DNA of 64,000 bases. Source: Pontederia crassipes (lineage: Eukaryota > Streptophyta > Magnoliopsida > Commelinales > Pontederiaceae). The position numbers and the translations under genes were made by a program. Positions 21,900-35,600 of this stretch are shown here, one piece after another. Location: positions 73,258,077 through 73,322,076 of the forward strand of contig CM060194.1 of the NCBI GenBank assembly GCA_030549335.1. Direction: 5' to 3'. Numbering within the stretch: position 1 is the first letter of the stretch; every line of letters begins with the position of its first letter. Below the pieces are notes generated by a model. The model had not been told where the DNA came from. It did not search any database and saw nothing but the letters and a program-made list of their open reading frames with translations.

Positions 21900-23550
21900 T
21901 AGAAATCGAAAGTTTTGTTGGTGTGTTGTGTTCCGTCTTCGTCGATTAGTTTGCGTCAACACGTCACACATCCAATTCCATTGATTTAACGTCAATAATA
22001 AAACAATGTAAGATTTGAAACGATTCATTATTATATTTCTCGCCTATGATTAAATTATTCTATCAACAATATCTTGGATGTATGAAATAACAGCCAAGCC
22101 AAAAGAAAGAAATGCAGAAACATACAATGATACAAATTAATGGTCTTCTGAGCAGGGAGTAATAATCCAAATTGGTGGGTCCAAATCAACGAGATAATAA
22201 ATAAAATTAGTGTAATATTCATATATTTAAGATACAAGTTTAATATTTTGATTATTAATGATTTTTCACTATAATATTTGTACATTACATCATAACAAAT
22301 ACTATATCTTTAGAATTATTATAAAATAATATTATTTTAATAAAATATGATTTAATTCTATGGAAATCGATCTAATTGATTCAACCATGATCCAATAAAA
22401 AATATGATCTATGGTCGATCCGATATGATGACTTATAGGATAATTCAATAAGGTGACTGGCTCATGACGAATTTGAAAGAATTATTTCAATCGTTTTCTC
22501 TCCATTTTTACTTTTTCTATCCTTGTTTAATAGAGTTTTAAATTACAAAATAGAAATTAAGAAAAGTGAACAAGATATTTTAATTTATTTTATTTCTTTG
22601 TCAGTATCCTTAATAGACAAAGCAGAAACGCCGGGAAGAAAAGGAAATGGTTTTGCCCCATTGCCATCAAAAATTTTAAAAAATTATTTCTATTCAATTG
22701 TTTTAGCGTGTGTATGTATATGAAAAAAATTTAAATGTTTTCTATCTCACTTTTTTCCTATCATCTTCACTTCATTTAATATGATAAATTATTTAAGAAA
22801 TTCAATAACGAATTATTAAATGAAAATATGATGATGGAGATAATATGAAACAATAGAGAACACCAAAATTAAACCTCTCTTTATATATAATATTGACCTG
22901 ACACCAAACTAAATGTAAGGTTAATTATTGTATACGTTCTTTTCTCTTGAATTATTTATTTTTGACTTTTAATTTGATTATTCAACTCTGAAATATCTGC
23001 CGATCGAGCTTGAGTAATCTAACGATTCGCACTGCAACTTATAGTTAAAATTTATTTTTAAAAAGTCATTTACTTAAATAAAAATCAAATTATGATAGAT
23101 AAAACTTACAAAGAAATATATTTACTTCAATAGAAATCGAATCAAATACCCCACTTCAGGTATTAACCATTCAACTCCTCCATTGATGACTTCTGACTTC
23201 TGTCCTTGCCTGTTCTACTGTTGACAAGACAGGTAGGGTTCACTCCAAAGTGTACCTTCTTGATCATATCCTCCTTTCTAAATTTAAAGACAACAGGGTA
23301 AGTCATGAAGTCAACATGGAGATGCTATTTTAACATTACAAAAGATATCACGGACTAACGACGACGAACAAATTAGAAATGAAAAGCGTGCAATAAAGTC
23401 ATAAAACCATAAAGCAAATATTTCAGGTTACAGAGGTCAAGCTTCTGGATTTTGTAAGGTATATTTACAGTTATCTTAGGTTCGTAGATGTTAATTAATA
23501 TGTTATCGTAATGTATTGTTTAAATCTATGCTATATGTGTTTATATAATT
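21900..23550. other. AT-rich intergenic DNA
   Basis: No gene or element terminus recognised between the GC-rich mosaic and the left LTR of the 23.5-kb element. Confidence 0.4.
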
Positions 23551-23555
23551 TAATC

Positions 23556-26374
23556 TGTAACGTTCGGTTAGTTCAAAAAAAAGTGTAATAAAGTTTAAAA
23601 GGTAAGGGCAAATTGGTCATTTGGCAGGAGGTGACAGCTAAAGAAAATAAAATAAAACGTGAATCGTCTTCCCCAATCCCGATGCTGTGCGCACTGTAGC
23701 ACATCCAAGCCGTTGCCCCTTTTGACGCTTCGATCTTCGTCATCCGACCTCCGTTTTTCGCGTGTGAGGTATCGTTAGAAAGAGCGCGAGGAGACGAACA
23801 TTTTGACATATGGTATGAGATAATTGGTCCACTGTGCGTGACGCAACGAGAGAAAAATTTGAGGAGGTCGAAAAAACCGCCGACGATCATTTCGGCAACG
23901 ATTTCGGTTTCGATTCGCACCGATCCTTCTCCCGGTGAGTTGTACATCATTCTCAGGTCTATTAGAATCATTTGAAGGGGTTTTAACCATATTTTTTTGT
24001 TACAAATCACCTAGGAGACCGAAATTAGGACTTTCCGACGAACTTTCTGGCGAACCGACAGGGAACTCCGATCAAGCTCATCTCGATGTTTGGGTAGGTG
24101 TACACATGAGGGAGAGATGTATTGTGTTGCTGTCCGTAAAAAAAAATTAATCATAAATTACTTGTAGGTTCATCGATATTTTCGACTACTCGTCCTCAAT
24201 GTGTATTGGTAAGCGAATGAAAATGCACAATAAATTTAATTTTAGATATGAAACTGATTTATAATTAATTTTATTATGCTACTAATGAAGAATGCGATGT
24301 TCGACGTTCGGCGAGTATGATTTCGATTTAGAGAGCAGGAGGGCCTCGTTTTATTGTGGTAAGGATATGATTAATGGCCGAAACTATTTATAAAGTTAAA
24401 TTTATAACTGATAAGAATGATTAAAGTGTCTAACTCAAATCATTATATGTGTAATTGGACATGATAGATGGTTGTCCGTTGAACCTTGAGTAAGGTGCTA
24501 TTAGTTGGCGATTTCTTTTCCCCTATCGGTAAGCATGCTAAAAATTTATGGTGATGATCGATTTATGAAAATTAGTTTATATGATGGTTGTAGTTCATTA
24601 ATTATGAACTTAGGTAAGAAAATGATAAATTATAAATTTAAGTACCAAGATGTCGTTAGAAAGGATTATTATGAAGTGATTAATGAACTAAAAGATAAAT
24701 GATGTCTGGAAGTGATAAATGTCTTAAATGATAAGTTTATATTTCTAAATAAGGTTTAAATGGATGTAATAGGTATTTCTCTCATTTGAACAGATTCGGA
24801 TGGAAGTTAATTGAGACTTAAGGAATCTAAGGTGAGGGAACTTATCTCAATTGATATGAATTGCTAAATCCTTCGGGATGAAGACATTGTTCCACCCGAT
24901 ATAGAAATAGATTTTTTTGTGATAGTTTTTCTCATGCATATTCATATATTTGTATGCTTCATATGTGTGTCATCATATGACTTGTGATATTTTATTATGG
25001 ATTTTGAAAATCCGTTGAAGTTTATGCTTGTGAAATTGAGATGAATATTTAATTTTTGAAAAGAAAAGTTTATATGATGATTTCTAATTCTAAACTTCTA
25101 TTTGAAAACTGCATACATGCATCATGTGCATTACATGTAAAAACCCTCATAAGGTGAAGTGTTTTCACCTCAAAGGATTGGCCAACTCTGAGTAGACCGG
25201 TTGGGGTCCGATTTGTTCTGTGTCAATATAGTGACACGAGGAGCAGGTTCAACACCCTGTGTCGATATAGTGACACGAAGGGTGGAATTAGAACAATCAT
25301 CATGTGGCGATATAGTGACACGAGGGATAAAATGGAAAAAGAAAAGAAACAAGTTCTGTGTCGATATAGTGACACGAGGAGCGGTTCAACGTCCTGTGGC
25401 GATATAGTGACACGAGTGACGAAATTAGAACAACCACCGTGTGACGATATAGTGACACGAGGGGTGTGTGAAAAAGCACTCGATTGACGAGTGGTATGGA
25501 TATCCGTGTTTGATGATGATTCCCCAACTTATATACTATATATGTATGATTTCATCATGCATGTGCATACATGACATTCATTTTGCGTGATCATTATGTG
25601 AATGAGTTCCTTTTGAAGAAGAGTGGATTTAAATATTTCCTGAAAATAAGATGTTGATTTTTACAACAGTTTTCACACTTGAGATAGTCGTTTTAACTCA
25701 CTGAGCTTAATCCATGCTCATCCTTTTCTCTTTTAATGTTTACAGGAAAGAAATATATATACTGCATAGTTGTTTGAAAATAAGTATTGAATCAAAAGGG
25801 ATAGTGTGTGAGATTTCGTAGGGAGCGTATCCGTTCTAGTGTTATTCTTTTGATACTTATCGTTTCTTTTTAAATTGGTTATTATGATTTTATTTATCTC
25901 GACACCGTCTGGTTTTGGGTTGTGGCCCATGATTTATTGTGGATATAAATTGATTGATGGGAGAAGGCTCCACGAATTTATGGATGAGATGATATGGGCG
26001 AGTCCCTATCATGGAATTGGATAAGGACTTGTGACCCTTAATGAATTTTGGAAAGCATTCGATATGTTTTGTTGGTGTAATAGTTTTGAGACGAAATTTT
26101 TTGGGCTTGAGTCCCATATTCTCGATAATTATAAACTGTCAATGATGTACATATTAAATTTTATAAATTACCTGTGATGTGAATAATTATGGATAAATAT
26201 TGTATTTGACGCATGAACGAATTTACGCATATGTCATGTCGAAATTTTTGGAAATTTTCAGTATTAGTTGATTTTTGGAACGTTGGTTTCCGTTGAAGAT
26301 TTGAATTTAAATTTAAACGGTTGAATTTCTGATTTCACCCCTTGTGGCGCCAAAAGAAGTCGAAGGACGTCACA
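23556..26374 (+). repeat. Left LTR of the non-coding element
   Basis: 2,819 bases, TGTAACGTTC to GGACGTCACA. It holds a six-copy motif array (25218-25462) and lacks a stretch of about 23 bases present in the right LTR after CATCGAT (near 24174), a deletion between short GAT-type repeats. A short hairpin (GGTGAAGTG / CACCTC) lies near 25155. Confidence 0.92.
25218..25462. repeat. Six-copy GATATAGTGACACGAG array, left LTR
   Basis: The core CGATATAGTGACACGAGG, with the bases before it varying (TGTGTC, TGTGGC, TGTGAC), recurs at about 25219, 25259, 25303, 25357, 25395 and 25439. Spacers repeat in order: a GGTTCAAC type, then a GAATTAGAACAA type. So the array is a doubled three-copy unit of about 137 bases. 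GTGTC and GACAC could pair in some copies, but the GTGGC variants break the stem, so I treat it as a sequence motif rather than a conserved hairpin. Confidence 0.9.
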
Positions 26375-29300
26375 AGTTATGATATCAGAGCTTAGGGATA
26401 AGATCCAATTCACGGAGTGTGGGTAAGAATGAATAGTTGCTTGTTATGTTTGTGCATGTTACCATTGCATGTGAAATTGTATTTTGAAATTAATGCTATG
26501 TGCATATATATGAACGAATAATTAGGAACCAAATTGTGACTATACTAAATGGTTCTATGTTATGTAGATTTGGCATGAAAAAAAAATAATATTGATATCC
26601 ATATGAGTGATAGTATGCTAGATGCATAGTTGGGTGAAAGCATGTTGTTGAGCAATTGAAGGTCTTGTAAGATATTTCGATGGACATCATAGAATGATTG
26701 CAAACTTAATTGATATATAAATGTCTCATGATACCGATTGGATGCCCTGTGATATGCTATGGTTGAAAAAAAATCATTTTTACCTTATTGATTAAAATAA
26801 GCAATGAGATGCTTAAATGCACATCTATGGTTGTTATCCTTATCGCATGATAGTGTCATGATATATGGTAGTACAATTTATTAATTGTTAATGTTGCAAA
26901 CTTGAAGAATATTTAATGTAGGATGTATGTCGTGTAGAAAATGTTGATCTGAACATTTTAAAATAATGATCACATTTGGTTATTATGTCGATGTATACTC
27001 ATAGTACAGATGGTACATAGTTGTGTATAAATATGCATGATAAATAATATGTAACATTAATATTATATAAAAATCACAATTAAATTAGGTCAACTACAAG
27101 ATAGAGAGGGTCATGTTAAAGTTGGCTAGTTCATTATTTGGGTACAATTGTATGTTTCCATCGGTTAAATCAATGAGACAAAATTAGTGAAGATAGCACC
27201 ATCCAAATTTGTAATAATAAGTTGATATTCTTGAAAGTGTTGTGTTGTTTTGCTAGCAAAGTGAGTCAAGTGAACATGATGGTTGTGTGAATAAGATTAT
27301 AGAAAATCAATATTTTGACAAGGAATGCCCGAGTGGGTATTCAAAAGGAGATGGTTGGGCAACAATAAAAAAAAGATGATGAGAAAGGACACATCAAAGA
27401 TTCGTATTATTTTGATTTTAAGAGAGTATAAATAAGAGATGTATAGACGAATTAAAAATTCAAGCAAGATGGTTAGTACGTAGAAAAAATAATAATAAAA
27501 TGGTTGGGTCAGAGATTCACTAGGTTCCATTGGATTTAGTATGGATGAGGAAAATGAAACCATGGGCACTGAGTTAAAAATAAAATGATTATTGGCATCG
27601 AGTAGTAAAATCTTTTGTATAAATTGGTTATTTTATACGACCTATGGTATAGTTGAAGAATGCTCTCGACAAATCATTTACTAATGAAACAAAAAAAAAG
27701 TAAAATAAAATAAAAGAAAAATGGATAAGTGAAGTGTTTACACAATTTAAATGCTCATTGATCCATTCATAAATGTTATGAATAAGGGTAAGTTAATAGT
27801 TCTTGGACGATATTGTTAACTATTAAGATTGACATGTTGAACGTGGTAGATAGGTACCTTGAACATTTTGTATAACCCTCGATAAATATATGAATTTGTT
27901 AACAATGATGACTTTGGTAAATACTGGTAGTTACTAAGAGTAAAGTAATAAAAAAAATCATATGTCGACATGTTAACACACGAAGGGAATCAAGTGTATC
28001 AATCAAATTGTAGAAAGTGGGTATGACAATATGACAATAGAACCTTTGAACACATTGCTAGTCCCTTGATCATCTTAATGTAGGCACCGAAACCTAAGAA
28101 TAATAATCCCTCATTCGTATTCATATCAATAAGTATTCAAATGCCAAAATATCCTTAGATTATGGGAAAAGTCAGACTAATTTATGAAGTCAAACGTAAA
28201 CTCGACATAAATTAATTTGCTTAAATAAATTATTAAGCTAAGAATATAAAATTCATTTTTGTAAGTATGACTTGAGTGACTTTCGAAAATTTTGAAGATA
28301 GTCAAAATAATAAGAAAATTCGTATTCGATATGAATGAATCATATAAAGGATGGTATAATGTATGTGGATGTGTAGATTACTATCCAGTTGTGAATCTTT
28401 GGTAATTTGATGAGACTGATTACGGAAAATATAAATTAAGATTGTGTACAAAACCTTGAATGAAAAGTTAAATGGATAGAGGTCTTTAATAGAGTGAAAT
28501 TATCCAATTTTTTTGAAATAAGTATGTTTCTATGGATGTTGTATTTGGAGTTAAAAAAAAGGAAGATACAAGAAGTGATGTGGAAAGAATTTGATGAATT
28601 AAATTTATACAATTACATTGAAGATGATGGATGGTAGTGGTTCATACTAAATTGAGAATAGATGGAAAATGATATAAGTTTCATAATTGTCCAACCTATT
28701 CAATTCGTCTTAAGTTAATTGATTGATCATATCTATATCTTTGATTATCACCTAGAGTATGTTGAGTTGGAATTTTCGAAAGATTGATTAGGGTGGGACG
28801 CCCTCTAGTCATCGATTGAAAACTCGAACCTAACGGTAGATGTGTTGATTAAAAATTTATCGAAAGAGCCATTGGAGTGGGATGCCCTTCAATCCTCAAT
28901 CGTAAGTTTGAGTCAACACATCATGTGTCATAATTGGTGGATGAGGAGTTGTTTCAGTAGTACTTTTAAGTGGAGATAATTTATGACTTTAGATTGAAGA
29001 ATACAATATTATGAATTTTCGTCATTAGTCTCTAAACAAGGTTGGTGGAAGAAATTTTAAATGGAAGGGTATTTCAAATACTTTAAAGATTGGTGGATAA
29101 CAAGATCAAATAGGTTAGATTCTTATATTAAAATTTGTGGGATTTAGCCGGCGAAGGGATTGTTCGTTGGTGTTTTAATTTAAATTAAAGTAGAATTTTG
29201 ATAACATTGTTATATCTCGAGATTCATTGGTTCTAATTTCGCCAACAAAATCATAAAAAAAAAATGAAAACTTTGGTTTGTGTGAGAATGACTCCTTAAA

Positions 29301-29809
29301 ATGAATTTCGATGGAAGTGAAAGATAGACCTCATATTGAAGTTTTTGTATTGTCACTATAAATCTGAAGATGTCGGTGTTATAGATGGTGGTCAAGTGAG
29401 TTCTAAGGATATTAAAAACTTGTGGAGGTCAAATTCAATATGGCGAATTCTAATTTGTAATTGCAACCAATCTTTCTTAAAAAGCTTGAACAATTGTGGT
29501 AGAAAAAAATAAATGAAAATATTATTATCCCAAATTTTATGACGGTTTGATTAAAGTCTGACGGGGATAAAATATTAGCTTGAATTCGAATTAGAATTAG
29601 AATTTATCTTTAAAGGAAAGGGTTATCTTAAAATTTAAATACAAGCATAATAATAAATAAATAATATTATTGATTCTTTGAGATAATGATTAAGAGAGTA
29701 AGGTAAGTGATGTATATATAAATATATATAAAATAAATAAATAATAATTCTCATTTAGTTAACCCCTAGCAAATTTCGAGGATGAAATTATTTTTATGGA
29801 TGTTGTAAT
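26375..29809 (+). other. Interior of the non-coding LTR element
   Basis: 3.4 kb, AT-rich, with stops in all frames. It opens with the primer-site-like TGATATCAGAGCTTAG at 26380 and closes with the gypsy-type AATTTCGAGGATGAAATTA near 29771. No gag, protease, reverse transcriptase or integrase motifs were seen on either strand. Confidence 0.75.
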
Positions 29810-32663
29810 TGTAACATCCGATTAGTTAAAAAAAAGGTGTAATAAAGTTTAAAAGGTAAGGGCATATTGGTCATTTGGTAGGAGGTGACAACTGAACAAA
29901 AAAATAAAATAAAATAAAACATGAATCGTCTTCCCCATTCCCGACCTGCTACAGTGCCGTGCGCACTATAGCACGTCCAAGCTGCCGCCCCTTTTGACGC
30001 TCCGATCTCCGCCATCCGATCTTCATTTTTCGCGTGTGAGCACTGGAAAGAGCGCGAGGAGACGAACATTTTGACATATGGTGTGAGATTATTGGTCCAC
30101 TGTACGTGATGCAGCGAGGAAAAAATATGAGGAGGCTGAAAAATCCGTCGGTGACCATTCCGGCAATGATTCCGGTTCCGATTCACAACGATCCTTCTCC
30201 CGGTGAGTTGTACATCATTCTCAGGTCTATTAGAATCATTTGAAGGGGTTTTAACCATGTTTTTTGTTACAAATCACCTAGGGGGCTGAAATTAGGGCTT
30301 TCCGACGAACTTTCTGGCGAACCGATGGGGAACTCCGGTCAAGCTCATCTCGATGTTTTGGTAGGTGTACACATGAGGGAGAGATGTATTGTGTTGCTGT
30401 CCGTAAAAAAAATTAATCACAAATTACTTGTAGTTTCATCGATTTCGGATTCCGATCATCGGACGATATTTTCGACTACTCGTCCTCAATGTGTATTGGT
30501 AAGCGAATGAAAATGCACAATAAATTTGATTTTAGATATAAAACTAATTTATAATTAATTTTATTATGCTACTAATGAAGAATGCGATGTTCGACGTTCG
30601 GTGGGTATGATTTCGATTTAGAGAGCGGGAGGGTCTCGTTTATTTTGGTAAGGATATGATTGATGGTCGAAACTATTTATAAGGTTAAATTTATAACTGA
30701 TACGAATGATTAAAGTGTCTAATTCAAATCATTATATGTGTAATTAGACATGATAGGTGGCTGTCCGTTGAACCTTGAGTAGGGTGCTAGTAGTTGGCGA
30801 TTTTTTCCCCTATCGGTAAGCATGCTAAAAATCTATGGTGATGATCGATTTATGAAAATTAGTTTATATGATGGTTGTAGTTCATTAATAATGAACTTAG
30901 GTAAGAAAATGATAAATTATAAATCTAAGTACCAAGATGTCGTTAGAAAGGATTATTATGAAGTGATTAATGAACTAAAAGATAAATGATGTTTAGAAGT
31001 GATAAATGTCTTAAATGATAAGTTTATATTTTTAAATAAGGTTTAAATGGATGTAATAGGTATTTCTCTCCTTTGAACAGATTCGGATGGAAGTTAGTTG
31101 AGACTTAAGGAATCTAAGGTGAGGGAACTTATTTCAATTGATATGAATTGCTAAATCCTTCGGGATGAAGACATTGTTTCACCCGATGTGGAAATAAATT
31201 TTTTTTTTGTGATAATTTTCCCATGCATATTCATATATTTGTATGCTTCATATGTGTGTCATCATATGACTTGTGATATTTTATTATGAATTTTGAAAAT
31301 CTGTTGAAGTTTATGTTTGTGAAATTGAAGTGAATATTTGATTTTTGAAAAGAAAAGTTTATATGATGGTTTCTATTCTAAACTTCTATTTGAAAACTGC
31401 ATACATGCATCATGTGCATTACATGTAAAAACCCGCATAAGGTGGAGTGTTTTCACCTCAGAGGATTGACCAACTCTGAATAGACCGGTTGGAGTCCGGT
31501 TTGCTCTGTGTCAATATAGTGACACGAGGAGCAGGTTCAACACCCTGTGTCGATGTAGTAATACGAAGGGTGGAATTAAAATAATCATCCTGTGGCGATA
31601 TAGTAATACGAGGGATATAATGGAAAAAAAAGAAACAAGCTCTGTGTCGATATAGTGACACGAGGAGCGGTTCAACGTCCTGTGGCGATATAGTGACACG
31701 AGGGACGGAATTAGAACAATCACCCTGTGACGATATAGTGACACGAGGGGTGTGTGAAAAAGGACTCAATTGACGAGTGGTATGGATATTCGTGTTTGAT
31801 GATGATTCTCCAACTTATATACTATATATGTATGATTTCACCATGCATGTGCATACATGACATTCATTTTGCGTGATCATTATGTGAATGAGTTCCTTTT
31901 GAAGAAGAATGAATTTAAATATTTCCTGAAAATAAGATGTTGATTTTCACAACATTTTTCATACTTGAGTTAGTCGTTTTAACTCACCGAGCTTAATCCA
32001 TGCTCACCCATTTCTCTTTTAATGTTTACAGAAAAGAAATACATATACTGCATGGTTGTTTGAAAATAGGTATTGAATCAAAAGAGATAGTGTGTGAGAT
32101 TCCGCAGAGAGCGTATCCGTCTTAATGTTATTCTTTTGATACTTATCGTTTCTTTTTAAATTGGTTATTATGATTTTATTTATCTCGACGTCGCTTGGTT
32201 TTGGATTATGGCTCATGATTTATTGTGGATATAAATTGATTGATGGGAGTTGTGGCTCCATGAATTTATGGATGAGATGATATAGGCGAGTCCCTATCAT
32301 GAAATTAGATAAGGTCTTGTGACCCTTAATGAATTTTGGAAAGTATTCGATATGTTTTGTTAGTGTAATAGTTTTGAGACGAAACTTTTTGGGCTCGAGT
32401 TCCATATTCTCGATAATTATAAACTGTCAATGATGTACATATTAAATTTTATAAATTACCTGTGATGTGAATAATTATGGATAAATATTATATTTGACGC
32501 ATGAACGAATTTACGCATACGTCATGCCGAAATTTTTGAAAATTTTCAGTGTTAGTTGATTTTTGGAACGTTGATTTCCGTTGAAGATTTGAATTTGAAT
32601 TTAAACGATTGAATTTTCGATTTCATCTCTTGTGACGTCAAAAGAAGACGAAGGACGTGACAT
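29810..32663 (+). repeat. Right LTR of the non-coding element
   Basis: 2,854 bases, TGTAACATCC to GGACGTGACA, clearly collinear with the left LTR, with scattered substitutions and small indels. Confidence 0.92.
31505..31755. repeat. Six-copy GATATAGTGACACGAG array, right LTR
   Basis: The same six copies and the same spacer order as in the left LTR. Copies 2 and 3 have decayed (GTAGTAATACGA, ATAGTAATACGA), mostly by C-to-T and G-to-A changes, while copies 4-6 keep the exact core. Confidence 0.88.
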
Positions 32664-32668
32664 AATCA

Positions 32669-35600
32669 TTGTGTTATAACTTTTCGACACATATGTTTTA
32701 TAAATATAATTGTCTTGTCAATGTCTTGAATAATTTGTTAGCATCGTCGAAGAGTTTTAAATATAAATAGAAAAACATAAAGAAAAATATGTGCAATGAA
32801 TTTTAAATATCGAAGACATAAAGAAAAGAATATGTGTAAATCAATTAAGAAGCCTATGAAATGAAAAGTGTGTGACGTGCACATTTTTTTCTTTATATAT
32901 AATATGTGAAAGAAAAAAAAGTGATTGTCACACTACTACAATAAATTCATTAAATTTCTATATAATAAAAATGTAGGTGAATGCATAAATTATTTGTTAA
33001 GAGACTTATTTATCACCGTCAAATGCACGAGATAAAATGATAATATAAAATTAGTTAGATTCAGCGGTAGGTCGACTTTCAAATTATGAATAATGCACAT
33101 AACTATTAACGTTGCGTAAGTTGAGTTGTCGATATCATTGAGCCGACTAAAAAAATTTTAGAGATAAATACATGACTTTTATTTATTAATATATATATAT
33201 ATATAATATATTCTCAAAAGCTCTGTATATTTGGCATGCATTTAGTACAAAAAAAGACTCATAAGTTAGTTAAATCATATATACATATATAATTAATAAA
33301 TTAAGAAACAATCCAAGGTTAATAAATAAGATTGAATTCCTGACGGGAAACAGCGGTCTTGTGCCAGCCTCAACAGCAACTTGGCAAGACGAACATGGCA
33401 GGAGACACCGCGACGCATCTTGGATCTTCGTCCCTCTTCCTTCACAGCTACGAGCTACTGCAGCTGCCGGGCTGGACAGCATGGCAACGTACGTACATTA
33501 AGATAAAAGGCAGCAGCAGGTCACATCCTCCTAATCGGACCCACGTGGGAAGTTTTTCCTCCTTTTTTTCTTTCCCATTGTCATCGATTATTAGAAAGAG
33601 TTTATTAGTTAATTCATACGTTGACAATTCTACGCATTATCCATGAATTAAATTTCAAGTTTATCATTAACTTCGAGTAATTTAATATTTATCCACTTAT
33701 GAAAATCCTTTATATACACAAAAATCGAATTATATATATATATAATGTATATACACACACTTAAACGATCTACGATGAGTTAATTACCGCTCCATCCTAA
33801 TCACGGATGGTCCACGTGCGAAGCATTTTGGTGTCAAGACATTGGAGGAGACCAACCGTTTGTGTTTGTAGTTTGTATTTGTACCACTCTTAACACTCGC
33901 ACACTCCTTGTGGGGCCATTAGAATGCTGGCCGAGGCATCCATCAATATTCAATATAAAGAAGAAACGGCATCTCATCATCTTATCTTCCTGCCCTTTTT
34001 CATTGGGTACCATTGTACTCTTCTTTTTTGCTTTCAAGATGCCCCCACGACACAAATCATTTATTTTAACAAAATAGAGTCGTACTTTTTTTTAAACTCT
34101 CAATGTGTGGGAAGCGTCCTCGACGGTTATACGGAATATCAAAACGGCTTAATTTACGGGACATTAATGCTTATGCACATTATTCATAATTTAAAGGTCA
34201 ACTTATCATCAAATTCAACTAATATCATTGACAAATGAGACTTTTTATAAAAATTAAACCTCTCATCAATTAGCGCTTCATCTCAACCCTAATTAGTAAA
34301 TGGAGTCATATTTTAATAGGTTCATGAATTGTTGTGCTATCCCTTAAAAATAGACGTTTAGTCATCGTCGTTAATTAATAAATTTGCCCTAATTCAATGA
34401 ATGAAGATATGCTACTTTTTAGAAAGGGAAAGCATAAATATTAAAACCCAAATTTCAAGGTCAAGTTAATCGACGTGATGGGTGTGATTATGACGAGTGG
34501 ATGACTAGGGAGTTTGATTCAGATGGTGATCTCGTCTGGTCATAAGTGAGGCATATTAATCCGATGGTATATATAATAATAAAATAAATCAGAACGTGCA
34601 TGCGAGAAAATGATTAAACTCTTATGTAGTTGAAATGGAGCAATGAATTTCGACTGAAAAATTACAAAACAATGATCACATAATGGCATTTGTTGGCAAA
34701 GAAAAAAAATCTTTTGTGGCGAATATATAATAAAGCATATAGCATAAAATATTTAACGAATCCAACAAGCACATGTGATTCCTTAACCACTCGTCTTTTC
34801 TTTATTTTTCCAACATGTCGCGGCATAATCTAAACTTAATATAATTTATTTACCCAAAAAAAATAGAATCCGGATAAGTGTGTGTGAGAGAGAGAGAGAG
34901 AGAGCTAATAGAAAGCAGATGATGTGGGCTTCCTCGTAGCTGCATGGAAGATATTTATGTGTAGACGTCAAAAAAGGGGATAATGATGAAAACAATAGTA
35001 TATTCGATTCTTTTAGAAAAATTTAAAGATATTGAATTTGATTATATGACGTCTACACACGATCGAACAATAAAGCATATTCGATTATTTTCATATGATT
35101 AAAATGTTATCCGCCCATTTATTTATATTATATAAAGTCTAATCTTAACCATTATATATTATATGTACAATTATTGTGATTCATGATATAAAGTATCTCT
35201 GTATATCAATAGTTCTAATAATCGATTACAAACACAAATTTAAGATTCTGATTGCTAGAATTAGATAACTGTCAACAAATAGCCAATTATTCATACGTTC
35301 ATTTAATTATATGTGTGTGCGTGTGTTAGGCATGCAGCATGAATGTTAACTTTTTAATGTGGACAACGAAGATACCAAAAGCATATGATTTTAATGGTGG
35401 AACTGGTACAAAATTTTGAGTTTGTTTTTGCGATTAATATAAAAAAAATTGATATATAAGCTATTAATTCTTATATTAGGTGAATATATGTATTTCTCTA
35501 TCTCTCTACATATAATATAAAATTTTCATGGACCATCAATTGTCCAGACAAAATCGAAACATAATAAAGAATTGCTACATTTGTCCTGTACACGATCGAC

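Larger units (their letters stand above)
23556..32663 (+). mobile_element. Complete non-coding LTR retrotransposon (LARD-like, gypsy-derived)
   Basis: Two long direct repeats of about 2.8 kb (23556-26374 and 29810-32663) begin TGTAAC and end GTCACA / GTGACA. The 5 bases before the left copy (23551-23555) and after the right copy (32664-32668) are both TAATC, a perfect target-site duplication. Six bases after the left LTR, TGATATCAGAGCTTAG resembles the initiator-Met primer site. Just before the right LTR, AATTTCGAGGATGAAATTA matches the end-of-pol signature also seen in the gypsy element at 58507. The 3.4-kb interior is AT-rich and has no reverse transcriptase, integrase or gag motif in any frame. 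This fits a large retrotransposon derivative moved by a partner element. Confidence 0.9.

Noticed and set aside
25201..25527. Frames with repeated DIVTRG or VSLYRHR peptides
   Set aside because: Translation of the LTR motif array in several frames; the repetition is at the DNA level.
33270..33646. Possible small gene in a GC-richer island
   Set aside because: Short frames on both strands with no family resemblance or splice structure; only the G-box-like palindrome is notable.
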